From contig NZ_VYQE01000001.1 in the NCBI RefSeq assembly GCF_008710275.1, positions 310,001 to 374,000 on the forward strand: a stretch of 64,000 nt of DNA. The letters are read 5' to 3'. A program made the position numbers and the translations under genes. Below are positions 51,361 through 60,019 of the stretch, piece by piece; position 1 is the first letter of the stretch; each line of letters starts with the position of its first letter. The DNA is from Histidinibacterium aquaticum (GTDB taxonomy: Bacteria; Pseudomonadota; Alphaproteobacteria; Rhodobacterales; Rhodobacteraceae). Below the pieces are notes generated by a model. The model worked only from the letters and a program-made list of their open reading frames with translations. It did not search any database and was not told where the DNA came from.

Positions 51361-51459
51361 TTATTATGGTTGACCGTGTGCTCGATAGTGACTTAGGCCC
51401 ATGCCAAGCGGAGAGAGCGCCGACGAGATTCGCCGACGCGCCAGATCAGGGAGAGAGAA

Positions 51460-52281
51460 ATGGGCGACTGGAAACTCGCTTATCACGCGAACTGCTGGGG
51501 GCCGCTCGGCGGCAGCGCGGAAGGAGTGACGTCGATCACTCAGCTGAGCTACCAAACCTTCGGCGACATGGACCGGGCCTTCGCCGACATTGCCGGCGCC
51601 GGCTACGCGGGCGTCGAGTTGTTCGACGGCAACCTTCTCGAACGCTCCGCCGCAGAGCTAGGCAAGGCTCTAGCCGACAATGGCCTCTCTCTTGTCGCGG
51701 CGTATTCCGGGGCGAACTTTATCTTCGACGAGGTCCTGCCCGAAGAGCTTGCCCGCGTTGCCCGCGCCGCCGACCGTGCCGCAGAGCTGGGGGCGCCGCA
51801 CCTCGTCGTCGGCGGCGGTGCGAAGCGCTTCGATGGCATCCGCGAGACCGACTACCACAAGCTCGCCGCGGCCCTGGACCGAGTGAAGGCTCTGGCCGAC
51901 GATCGTGGCCTCACCGCACACTACCATCCGCACCTTTCTACGATCGTCGAGGGGCCGGAAGAGGTGCACAAGATCTTTGGGCTAACTGAGATCGACTTCT
52001 GCCCGGATACGGCGCATCTCGCGGCCGCAGGCAGCGACCCGGCCCGGCTCGTCCGTGAGCTGTCCGACCGGATCAGCTACATCCACCTCAAAGGCCTGCA
52101 GCGCGAGCCTTTCATGTTTACGCCGCTCGACGAGGGCGACGTGCCCTCCGGCCCAATCCTCGATGCCATCCGCGACACGGATTTCAGCGGCTGGATCTGC
52201 GTCGAACTCGATGCCTGGGAGGACCCGGCGGAGGGCGCACGGCGCAGCCGGAAGGCCCTTGAGCCGGCTCTGGCAAATTAA
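51460..52281 (+). CDS. sugar phosphate isomerase/epimerase (AP-endonuclease-2 fold)
   Basis: 273 residues of the xylose-isomerase-like TIM-barrel family. Probable metal/substrate residues: GVELFDGNL (Glu), YHPHLSTIVEG (His), IDFCPDTAHLAAAG (Asp, His), YIHLKGLQ and WICVELD (final Glu). Resembles inosose dehydratase/IolE and related epimerases. ATG at 51460 follows GGGAGAGAG. First gene of the plus-strand catabolic operon with binding protein, dehydrogenase, ATPase and permease. Substrate probably a polyol, inositol or keto-sugar; not determinable here. Confidence 0.88.
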   Translation: MGDWKLAYHANCWGPLGGSAEGVTSITQLSYQTFGDMDRAFADIAGAGYAGVELFDGNLLERSAAELGKALADNGLSLVAAYSGANFIFDEVLPEELARVARAADRAAELGAPHLVVGGGAKRFDGIRETDYHKLAAALDRVKALADDRGLTAHYHPHLSTIVEGPEEVHKIFGLTEIDFCPDTAHLAAAGSDPARLVRELSDRISYIHLKGLQREPFMFTPLDEGDVPSGPILDAIRDTDFSGWICVELDAWEDPAEGARRSRKALEPALAN

Positions 52282-52324
52282 CACCCAACCGCACCACCGA
52301 TCTGATCACTGGGAGGACAACGAA

Positions 52325-53440
52325 ATGATCAATCGCAGAACCCTGCTCGGCACCGCCGCGCTTCTCGCCACAGGCCTCGCGGCCGTCCCGGCCGCGTCAG
52401 ACCCTGCGGAAGCGCTCGCCGAACTGCAGACTACCGTCCTGTCGCGCGGCCCCAACGGCGAGGAGCCCGCGCCCGCGTCCGACGTGACGCTCACCGAGGA
52501 CGAGCTCCAGCAGATCCGCGACATGGACGCCACTGCGGCCATCGTCATGCATTACGGCGGCAACGACTGGAGTCAGGCGCAGATCAACGGGCTCGAGACC
52601 CGCTTTGAGGAGATGGGAATTGAGGTCATCGCAGTGACCGACGCCGGCTTCAAGCCGGAGAAGCAAGTCGCGGATCTCGAGACAATCATGGCGCAGTCAC
52701 CCGACATCATCGTGTCGATTCCGACCGACCCAGTCGCGACCGCGTCGGCCTACCGCGCGGCGAGCGAAGCCGGCGTCCACCTCGTGTTCATGGACAATGT
52801 GCCCTCCGGCTTCGTCGCCGGCGAGGACTACATCGCTTCGGTATCCGCCGACAACTACGGCAACGGCGTTGCCGCTGCCCACCTCATGGCGCAAGCGCTC
52901 GATGGCGCCGGCGAAATCGGCCTAGTCTACCACGCTGCCGACTTCTTCGTGACCCGGCAGCGCTACGACGCGTTCAAGGCGACAATCGAAAGCGACTACC
53001 CCGAGATCGAGATCGTCGCGGAGCAGGGCATCGGCGGTCCAGACTTCTCCGGCGACGCCGACCGCGCCGCCAACGCAATGCTGACCTCGAACCCGGGGCT
53101 AGATGGCATCTGGGCGGTCTGGGACGTGCCGGCCGAAGGAGTCATCGCCGCCGCTCGCGCCAGCGGCCGAAATGACCTCGTCATCACGACGATCGACCTC
53201 GGCGAGAACGTGGCGATCAACATGGCCCAGGGAGGCTATGTTTACGGCCTCGGCGCCCAGCGCCCCTACGACCAAGGCGTGACCGAAGCAACCCTTGCGG
53301 GCTACGGCCTTCTCGGCAAGGAGGCGCCCGCCTTCGTCGCTCTGCCCGCACTGCCGGTCACCCGCGACACCCTGCTGGACGGCTGGGAGACGGTCTACGC
53401 CTCGCCGGCGACCGACAACATCACCAACAGCATGGACTGA
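52325..53440 (+). CDS. periplasmic sugar-binding protein (ribose type)
   Basis: 371 residues from ATG 52325. Signal MINRRTLLGTAALLATGLAAVPAA has a twin-arginine-like pair. An unusual ~40-residue leader (GPNGEEPAPASDVTLTEDELQQIRDM) precedes the binding fold: IVMHYGGNDWSQAQINGLETRFEEMGIEVIAVTD, SIPTDPVATASAYRAASEAGVHLVFMDNVPSG. Receptor of the CUT2 transporter encoded by the ATPase and permease genes downstream. It has a signal-less paralogue at 48846-49862. Confidence 0.92.
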   Translation: MINRRTLLGTAALLATGLAAVPAASDPAEALAELQTTVLSRGPNGEEPAPASDVTLTEDELQQIRDMDATAAIVMHYGGNDWSQAQINGLETRFEEMGIEVIAVTDAGFKPEKQVADLETIMAQSPDIIVSIPTDPVATASAYRAASEAGVHLVFMDNVPSGFVAGEDYIASVSADNYGNGVAAAHLMAQALDGAGEIGLVYHAADFFVTRQRYDAFKATIESDYPEIEIVAEQGIGGPDFSGDADRAANAMLTSNPGLDGIWAVWDVPAEGVIAAARASGRNDLVITTIDLGENVAINMAQGGYVYGLGAQRPYDQGVTEATLAGYGLLGKEAPAFVALPALPVTRDTLLDGWETVYASPATDNITNSMD

Positions 53441-53524
53441 GCCGGCGCGGCGCCAGCCGCCGCCCGCATGACTGCAAGGCCGGGAGGGCACGGCTCTCCC
53501 GGCAAGCCCTCCCGGAGAACAGCA

Positions 53525-54688
53525 ATGACAAAGACGATGAATGTCGCCATGATCGGCGGCGGCTTCATGGGCAAGGCGCACGCCATGGCCTATGCCTCGA
53601 TGCCGATGTTTTTCTGGCCCGCGCCTGCGATCCCACACCGCAAGGTTGTCGTCGACGTGAGCGAGGAAATGGCCCAGGACGCCCAGGCGCGCTTCGGCTT
53701 CGACGAAGCCTCGACCGACTGGAAGGCCACGGTGCACCGCGACGATATCGATGTCGTCGACATCTGCACGCCAAATAACGTGCATGCCGAGATCGCGATC
53801 GAAGCCGCGAAGGCCGGCAAGCACATCATCTGCGAAAAGCCCCTGGCCCGGACCGTCGAGGAAGCTGAGGCGATGGCGCAGGCGGTGCGTGACGCTGGTG
53901 TCATCCACATGGTCGCCTACAATTACCGCCGCACGCCGGCGGTCGCCCTCGCCAAGCGGCTCATTTCGGAAGGTCGCATCGGAGACATCCTGAACTTTCG
54001 GGGCACCTACCTGCAGGACTGGTCGGCGGACCCCGATGGCCCCCTATCGTGGCGCTTCCAGAAAAAGGTCGCTGGGTCCGGCGCCATCGGCGACATCGGC
54101 ACTCATGTCGTCGATATGGCACATTATCTTGTCGGTCCAGTTGCCGAGGTGAACGCGATCACCAAGACCTACGTGCCGACCCGCCCCGTGCAGTCGGGCG
54201 GTGTCGACAAACTCGGCGCCTCTGAAAAGACCTCCGGCGGTCAACGCGGCGAGGTCGACGTCGATGACGAGTTCACCTCGCTGCTCAAGTTCGAGAACGG
54301 AGCCGTCGGCTCGCTCGAGGCGACCCGCAACGGATGGGGGCGCAACAACTTTATCACTTTCGAGATTCACGGCACCAAGGGATCGATCCACTTCAACTAC
54401 GAGCGCCGCGATGAACTAAAGGTGTTCTTCGCCGACGATCCCGGCGACGCCCGCGGCTTCCGCACCATCTACACCGGACCGGCACATCCCTACGGCGAGG
54501 GCCTCTGGCCAATCCCCGCCCTCGGCATTGGGTATTCGGAGACGAAAATCATCGAGTGCCACGACTTCTTCAAAGCCATCGTCATCGGAGAGCAGCCAAG
54601 CCCGAACTTCGAGGATGGCCTGCTCATCGAGCGCGTGGCCGAAGCGCTGATCCGCTCGGGGACCAGCGGAGCCTGGGAGGCCGTCTGA
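53525..54688 (+). CDS. Gfo/Idh/MocA-family oxidoreductase
   Basis: 387 residues from ATG 53525 (GGAGA upstream). Rossmann motif MNVAMIGGGFMGKAHAMAY (5-23), then VVDICTPNNVHAEIAIEAAKAGKHIICEKPLARTVEEAE with the family EKP lysine, and SGAIGDIGTHVVDMAHYLVG with the catalytic Asp/His. NAD(P)-dependent oxidation of a sugar, inositol or glycoside is expected. Stop overlaps the ATPase start by one base. Confidence 0.92.
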   Translation: MTKTMNVAMIGGGFMGKAHAMAYASMPMFFWPAPAIPHRKVVVDVSEEMAQDAQARFGFDEASTDWKATVHRDDIDVVDICTPNNVHAEIAIEAAKAGKHIICEKPLARTVEEAEAMAQAVRDAGVIHMVAYNYRRTPAVALAKRLISEGRIGDILNFRGTYLQDWSADPDGPLSWRFQKKVAGSGAIGDIGTHVVDMAHYLVGPVAEVNAITKTYVPTRPVQSGGVDKLGASEKTSGGQRGEVDVDDEFTSLLKFENGAVGSLEATRNGWGRNNFITFEIHGTKGSIHFNYERRDELKVFFADDPGDARGFRTIYTGPAHPYGEGLWPIPALGIGYSETKIIECHDFFKAIVIGEQPSPNFEDGLLIERVAEALIRSGTSGAWEAV

Positions 54689-56274
54689 TGTCTTCGGTGC
54701 CCGAGTTCGCCGTCCGCATGACAGGCATCTCCAAGAGCTTTGGAGGCGTGCGCGCCCTCGACGGCGTCGACTTCGAGGTCCATGCCGGCGAGGTCCATGC
54801 TCTGCTCGGCGGCAACGGCGCGGGTAAGTCGACGATCTTGAAAGTGCTGAACGGCGTCCACACGCCGGACAGCGGCAGCATCGTGGTCGGGGGCAAGCCC
54901 CTGACCACACACGCGCCGGAAGCATCCCGCGCCGCCGGTATCGCGATGAATTACCAAGAGATGAGCCTCATCCCCACGCTGACAGTGGCGCAGAACATTT
55001 TCCTCACCCGAGAAGCGAAGACAGGAAGCGGCCTTATCAACGACCGCGAAGCGGAACGCCGTGCCGGCGAGCTGTTCAACATGCTCGAGGTCCGCGTGGA
55101 CCCGCGCAAGCTGGTGGGCGATCTAGGTGCGGGGCAGAAGCAGCTGACCGAGATCGTGAAGGCGATTAGCCAGGATGCGAAAGTCCTGATCCTCGACGAG
55201 CCATCGACAGCGCTCGCGGTCTCGGACGTCGAGCGGCTCTTCGTGTTCCTGCGAAAGCTCACTCAGCGGGGCGTGGCGGTGATCTACGTGAGCCATCGCA
55301 TGGACGAGATCGCCCGTATCGCTGACCGTGCGACCATCCTGCGCGACGGCAAGCACATCATCACCGCGCCGATCTCCGAGTTGCCGATCGACACGATGAT
55401 CGAATACATCGTCGGCAAGCGCTCGCTCGGGCTGGCAGACGTTGTGCGCGGCGACGCCAGCCGCGGCGAGGTCCTACTCGAGCTTCGGGGGGTGAGCGGC
55501 CGGCACAAACCGTCGGACGTCTCCCTGACGCTGCATGCGGGCGAGGTAGTCGGCCTCGCGGGCCTGCTCGGCTCCGGGCGCACCGCCCTCGCTAAGGTCA
55601 TCGCGGGGCTGGAGCCCGCCGCCTCGGGCGAGATCCGCGTGCGCGGCAAGCGCGTCGACGTCCGCTCGCCATCGGATGCGATCGAGCGAGGCATCGCGCT
55701 GGTGCCGGAAGCTCGAGCCACGCAGGGCATCATCCCGGACCATTCGGTAGCAGCGAACATGACATTGTCCGTTATCGATGACATCTCCGTGCGTGGCTTC
55801 GTCGACCAGCGCCGAGCGCGTGACATCACCGATGAGCAAATCCGCCGCCTCGCCATCAAGACGGGGAGCCGCGAACACGCGGTCTCGACCCTCTCCGGTG
55901 GGAACCAGCAAAAGGTGGTGATCGGCAAATGGCTCGCCTCAGACCCGGACATCCTGATCTTGGACGAGCCCACTGCGGGCATCGACATCGGCTCCAAATC
56001 CGAAATCATCCGGCTGGTCCGCCAGCTTGCGCGTGAGGGCAAGGGCGTCTTGATGATCTCGTCCGAGCTTTCGGAACTGCTCACAGCATGCGACCGCATC
56101 GTCGTCATGGCTGACGGACGCGCCCACGAAGACCTGCCTCGCGAAGCTTTCGACGATCCCGCCGCGGCGGACGGCGACCTCGCGCACCGGCTTCAAGCCG
56201 CCGAACAGCGGCTCCAGATCAAGATTCAGGAGGCCCTCGTCGGGGGCAAGGAGGAGAGCCATGTCGGCCACTGA
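54688..56274 (+). CDS. sugar ABC transporter ATP-binding protein (two domains)
   Basis: 528 residues. First domain Walker A GGNGAGKS, signature-like LGAGQKQL, Walker B VLILDEPSTALAV. Second domain has the degenerate Walker A GLLGSGRTAL, but a full signature LSGGNQQK and ILILDEPTAGIDIG. ATG at 54688 overlaps the dehydrogenase stop (TGATG); its end overlaps the permease start by 14 bases. Confidence 0.94.
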   Translation: MSSVPEFAVRMTGISKSFGGVRALDGVDFEVHAGEVHALLGGNGAGKSTILKVLNGVHTPDSGSIVVGGKPLTTHAPEASRAAGIAMNYQEMSLIPTLTVAQNIFLTREAKTGSGLINDREAERRAGELFNMLEVRVDPRKLVGDLGAGQKQLTEIVKAISQDAKVLILDEPSTALAVSDVERLFVFLRKLTQRGVAVIYVSHRMDEIARIADRATILRDGKHIITAPISELPIDTMIEYIVGKRSLGLADVVRGDASRGEVLLELRGVSGRHKPSDVSLTLHAGEVVGLAGLLGSGRTALAKVIAGLEPAASGEIRVRGKRVDVRSPSDAIERGIALVPEARATQGIIPDHSVAANMTLSVIDDISVRGFVDQRRARDITDEQIRRLAIKTGSREHAVSTLSGGNQQKVVIGKWLASDPDILILDEPTAGIDIGSKSEIIRLVRQLAREGKGVLMISSELSELLTACDRIVVMADGRAHEDLPREAFDDPAAADGDLAHRLQAAEQRLQIKIQEALVGGKEESHVGH

Positions 56275-57235
56275 CGTCAACAGCGGGGAGCAGTCCCCAA
56301 GCAAACTGCGCACGTTCCTCGGGGACTGGCGCCAGAACATCATCTACATTGGGTTCGTCGTCATCTTCGTCGTCTTCGCGCTGACACTGAACGACAAGGG
56401 CTTTCTGAACCCCAACAACCTCCTAAACATCGTCCGCCAGACTGCGATGATCGCGGTCATGGCGATCGCCATGACCTTTGTTCTCTCGGCGGGCGAGATC
56501 GACCTCTCAGTGGGCGCGGTGGCGGGGCTCGCCAGTGTCACCGTCGCGCTCGCGATTTCGGCCGCCGGGCCGCTCGCGGGCGTGCTCGCGGGTATTGCCA
56601 CGGGCCTCGCCGTTGGCGTCTTCAATGGCTGGCTCACCACACGGATCGGAATTCCGTCATTCCTGACCACCCTCGCCATGATGGGCATCGCCAAGGGGAT
56701 CGCGATGTGGGTTTCCGATACTGCCGCTGTGCCGATCCTGCACCAAGGCTTCGCGTGGCTCTTCGGCGGCGGCGCGGTCGGTCGGATTCCCGTCCTGTTG
56801 TTCTGGACCCTCGTTCTCGGCGTGATTGGGCACGTGGCCCTGAAGCGGACGGGCTTTGGAAGGCGGGTGCTTGCGACCGGCGGCGGCGAGACCGCGGCCC
56901 GCTTTTCCGGCATCGACACACGCAGCATCAAGTTCCGGGTCTTGGTGCTTTCCTCCCTCGCGGCGGCCCTAGCCGGAATGCTCTATGCAGGACGGCTGCA
57001 ATCGGGGCGCTTCCAACTCGGAGAGGGCGACGAGCTCTCTGTCATCGCCGCCGCGGTCCTCGGTGGAACCAGCCTATTCGGCGGCAAGGGCACGGTGATC
57101 GGCACAATCGTTGGCGCCATGATGATCGGCCTCATCAACAACGGGCTGATCCTGATGGGCCTCGAGTTCAGCCAGCAGCTCATCGCACGGGGCGGGATCA
57201 TCATCCTCGCGGTTGCACTTAGCCAGAAGCGATAG
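56261..57235 (+). CDS. sugar ABC transporter permease (RbsC family)
   Basis: 324 residues. MAIAMTFVLSAGEIDLSVGAVAGL carries the family Asp-Leu-Ser-Val-Gly motif, RVLATGGGETAARFSGIDTRSIKF is the ATPase-contact loop, and IAAAVLGGTSLFGGKGTVIGTIVGAMMIGLINNGL is the conserved last third. Last gene of the operon; a hairpin follows. Confidence 0.93.
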   Translation: MSATDVNSGEQSPSKLRTFLGDWRQNIIYIGFVVIFVVFALTLNDKGFLNPNNLLNIVRQTAMIAVMAIAMTFVLSAGEIDLSVGAVAGLASVTVALAISAAGPLAGVLAGIATGLAVGVFNGWLTTRIGIPSFLTTLAMMGIAKGIAMWVSDTAAVPILHQGFAWLFGGGAVGRIPVLLFWTLVLGVIGHVALKRTGFGRRVLATGGGETAARFSGIDTRSIKFRVLVLSSLAAALAGMLYAGRLQSGRFQLGEGDELSVIAAAVLGGTSLFGGKGTVIGTIVGAMMIGLINNGLILMGLEFSQQLIARGGIIILAVALSQKR

Positions 57236-57248
57236 CGGCGGTCAGCAA

Positions 57249-57276
57249 GGGGCACGCAATCTAGGTTGCGTGCTCC
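57249..57276 (+). terminator. hairpin after the sugar ABC operon
   Basis: GGGGCACGCAA / TTGCGTGCTCC, 11 bp with one G-T pair, loop TCTAGG. Starts 14 bases after the permease stop. No T-run, so moderate confidence. Confidence 0.5.
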
Positions 57277-57285
57277 GTGATCGTC

Positions 57286-57392
57286 ATGCAGCGAGCAGAT
57301 CGCTTTCCAGCTTCTCGAACATCGCGACGACTTCTCATGCGTTTTTGAGGATGTGGCCGAACGTAGGCTTGACCACCTGTTGTAGATGGACG
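57286..57392 (-). pseudogene. truncated tyrosine-integrase remnant
   Basis: 57286-57363 is nearly identical to the 3' end of the intact integrase (62272-62350: shared GCAGCGAGCAGATCGCTTTC and CAGCTTCTCGAACATCGCGA), with a frameshifting deletion in CTTCCTCGGC. After an internal loss of roughly 150 bases, 57365-57392 matches 62508-62539 (GGCTTGA.CAC.CTGTTGTAGATG). It is a dead second copy on the same strand. Confidence 0.85.
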
Positions 57393-57420
57393 CGCAGCCT
57401 TCTGCTATTTGACGATCGGC

Positions 57421-58143
57421 TCAACTAGTTGGTCGATAACCCCGCATTCGGCAGGAGGACGCCGCCGCGAGCTCGCCAAGGCTTATTGCAGCCTCGATGC
57501 TGTCGATGACCGGGATCCCGTGGCGGCGGATCAACGCCTCTGCCCGCCCGGCGAGACCACCGGAGCCCAGGATGATGACCTCCGCTCCGTCGTAGTTGCG
57601 GGCGGCCTCGATTGCGGCATCGATCCGGGCGTCCGCGTCCGACACCGCAGAAGCGGCATCGGCAACCCCGACCCCCGAGGCCCGAACGGAGCAGCGGTCG
57701 GCGACGCCTAGTTCTCGGGTGAGCGCCCTGATGCCGGGCACCATGGACTCCACCGTCGTGACGATCCCGAACCTCGGTGCGTAGAGTCGGGCGAGCGAGA
57801 CGGACGCCTCGACGGCTCCGACGATGGGCGCCCGCAGAAAGCGCCGAGCACTGCCGATGCCAATGTCGTCGAAGCAGGCCATGACGTAGGCATCGTAGCC
57901 GTGGTGACGCGCCAGCAGGTCGATCGCCAGGGGCTCCGCCCTGCTCCGGTCGTCGAGAGTCTCGATCGAAAGCGGACCGCCGTCGGGGTTCACGGCATCG
58001 ACGACGGTGCCCTGACCTACCACACGGTCCGCGGCTTCCTGCACCAAGGCGGTCAGACCCCGGTTGCTGTTAGGATTGACGACCAGAATCCGGCGGGTCC
58101 GTGTCGGCTCGAACTTCGTGAGATACCTGCTCTCGTTCATCAT
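57421..58143 (-). CDS. Asp/Glu/hydantoin racemase-family protein lacking the second cysteine
   Basis: 240 residues of the aspartate/glutamate/hydantoin racemase family: ILVVNPNSNRGLT near the start, Cys90 in YVMACFDDIGIGSARR (first catalytic Cys), GAVEASVSLARLYAPRFGIVTT. The second catalytic cysteine, normally in an LGCxG motif, is Ser194 here (VIILGSGGLAG), so classic two-base racemisation is unlikely. ATG at 58143 overlaps the DctM stop (ATGA). Last gene of the TRAP operon, hence probably acts on its substrate. Could be an isomerase or hydrolase variant. Confidence 0.85.
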   Translation of the reverse strand: MMNESRYLTKFEPTRTRRILVVNPNSNRGLTALVQEAADRVVGQGTVVDAVNPDGGPLSIETLDDRSRAEPLAIDLLARHHGYDAYVMACFDDIGIGSARRFLRAPIVGAVEASVSLARLYAPRFGIVTTVESMVPGIRALTRELGVADRCSVRASGVGVADAASAVSDADARIDAAIEAARNYDGAEVIILGSGGLAGRAEALIRRHGIPVIDSIEAAISLGELAAASSCRMRGYRPTS

Positions 58144-59438
58144 TGAGCTCCCAGTCCGGGGAGAAAGAGCGCGACGCCTGGCACGAAGATCAGGAGCCCG
58201 GCGAAGGCGATCATGATAAGGGTGAACGGCAACGCACCCTTCACCACGTCGTTGAAGTCGCCGCCGCCCTTCCGGATGCCCTGCACGACGAAGAGGTTCA
58301 TGCCGACCGGCGGCGTGATGAGGGCGATCTCGCACATGACGACAACGAAGACGCCGAACCAGACCGGATCGGCCCCGAGGGCCGTGATCATTGGCACCGC
58401 GATGGGGACCGTAAGCACCAGCATAGACATCGCGTCCATGAACATGCCGAGGATCACGTAGAAGACCACGAGCAGCAACATTAGCGCAGTGAAGCTGAGG
58501 CCGAGGTCGGCAACCCAGCGGGTCACGGCCTGGGTGCCTCCGGTCATCGAGAGCGTCACGTTCAGCAGAAGCGCGCAGACGATGACGAGGACGACCATGC
58601 CCGTTGTCCGCGCCGACTGGATGAAGCAGGCCTCGAGCAGGCGCCAGGTCAGCTTGCCGTTGCGCCAGACGAAGAAGAACGCCGCTATGACGCCGAGCGC
58701 GGCGCTTTCGGTCGGCGTCGCGAGACCGCCGTAAATCGAGCCCATGACGATGAAGAAGATGATGGCCGGCGGCACGAGGTGGCCGAGCAGCCGCCGCTTT
58801 TCCGCGGAGTCGATTTCGGGTTGGGCCGAGGCGCGGCCCGCGTCCGGGTAGCGGAAGGCGACGTAGGCCGAGAACAGGACCGTGAGCAGAAGACCGGGAA
58901 GGATGCCGGCAATGAAGAGCTGGCCGACCGAGACGTTGGCGAGCGAGCCATAGACCAGCAGGTTGACCGAAGGCGGGATCAGGATGCCGAGCGTGCCGCC
59001 CGCCGCAAGCGTGCCCAGCGCCGGGCGCACGGGGTAGTTTCGTTCACCGAGGGCCGGGAGAGCGATAGTCCCGACCGTCGCCGCCGTTGCGACAGAAGAG
59101 CCGGAGGTCGCCGAGAAGAGCGCGCAGGTCCCGATATTGGTATGCAGGAGACCGCCCGGCAGGCGACCGAGCCATACAGCCAGGGCGTCGAACATCTTAT
59201 CGGCAATACCACCCCGCAGGAGCAGCTCTCCCAGCAGCATGAAGAGCGGGATCGCAGTCATGACGGGGTTGTTTAGCGTCCCCCAGACGACACCGCCCAT
59301 GGTCTCGACCAGCGGCATTCCATAGGCGAGGTAGCCGCCTAGCGCGCCGACCGACAGAATCGAGACGGCCACCGGCAGGGACAGGAACATGAGGAGAAGC
59401 ATGCAGGCGAAGCCTGTCGCGATGACGGTCATGCTCAT
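58140..59438 (-). CDS. TRAP transporter large permease DctM
   Basis: 432 residues, about twelve helices. FSATSGSSVATAATVGTIALPAL and AGGTLGILIPPSVNLLVYGSLANVSVGQLFIAGILPGLLL are the family signatures; GSIYGGLATPTESAALGV and ITPPVGMNLFVVQGI follow. ATG 59438 overlaps the DctQ stop (ATGA). Confidence 0.94.
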   Translation of the reverse strand: MSMTVIATGFACMLLLMFLSLPVAVSILSVGALGGYLAYGMPLVETMGGVVWGTLNNPVMTAIPLFMLLGELLLRGGIADKMFDALAVWLGRLPGGLLHTNIGTCALFSATSGSSVATAATVGTIALPALGERNYPVRPALGTLAAGGTLGILIPPSVNLLVYGSLANVSVGQLFIAGILPGLLLTVLFSAYVAFRYPDAGRASAQPEIDSAEKRRLLGHLVPPAIIFFIVMGSIYGGLATPTESAALGVIAAFFFVWRNGKLTWRLLEACFIQSARTTGMVVLVIVCALLLNVTLSMTGGTQAVTRWVADLGLSFTALMLLLVVFYVILGMFMDAMSMLVLTVPIAVPMITALGADPVWFGVFVVVMCEIALITPPVGMNLFVVQGIRKGGGDFNDVVKGALPFTLIMIAFAGLLIFVPGVALFLPGLGAQ

Positions 59439-59992
59439 GCCCGGGCCTCCAAGTCCGAAAGCTCCGCTTCGAGCTCGTCCTCGACGGAGTCAGGCCCGAA
59501 GTCGCGCAACAGGGCGTCGGTCCGCCCCTGCAGAGCAAGCCGGCAGGCCCGGAGGGCGAGTAGCAATGATGCGATGGTGAAGACGCCGGTGGTGAAGAGC
59601 CAAGCGGCCTGCGGCCAAATCAGCGGCGTCATCCAGGGTGTTTGGGCGACCGAGCCGAAGAGCTGTGTTTCCCGGACGGTCCCCACGGTGAATACGGCAA
59701 GGAAGATCGCGAGGCTTGCGAGGGCGAGGGCCGACATTAGGTTAGTCGCGGCCTTGAGGCCCCGCGGCATGCGCATGTGAAGCAGATTGATGCGGATGTG
59801 GCTCTGTTCGACCGCCGCGACTGCGAAACAGAGCGGCGCGCCGATGGCGATGGCATAGCCCGACAACTCGTCGACACCCGCCAGCGAGTGATTGAAGAGC
59901 TTGCGCAGGACCGTCTCGATGGCGATGACGACGCAGAGCGCCGTCATCATCACACCGAAGGCAATCGCGCAGAGTCTCGAAAACGTCTGCAT
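59435..59992 (-). CDS. TRAP transporter small permease DctQ
   Basis: 185 residues, four helices. VVIAIETVLRKLFNHSLAGVDELSGYAIAIGAPLCFAVAAVEQSHIRINLL is typical of DctQ. Acidic C-terminal tail (SVEDELEAELSDLEA). ATG 59992, 27 bases after the DctP stop. Confidence 0.9.
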   Translation of the reverse strand: MQTFSRLCAIAFGVMMTALCVVIAIETVLRKLFNHSLAGVDELSGYAIAIGAPLCFAVAAVEQSHIRINLLHMRMPRGLKAATNLMSALALASLAIFLAVFTVGTVRETQLFGSVAQTPWMTPLIWPQAAWLFTTGVFTIASLLLALRACRLALQGRTDALLRDFGPDSVEDELEAELSDLEARA

Positions 59993-60019
59993 CGGGCGAT
60001 CTCCCTTGCTGGCTGAGGT

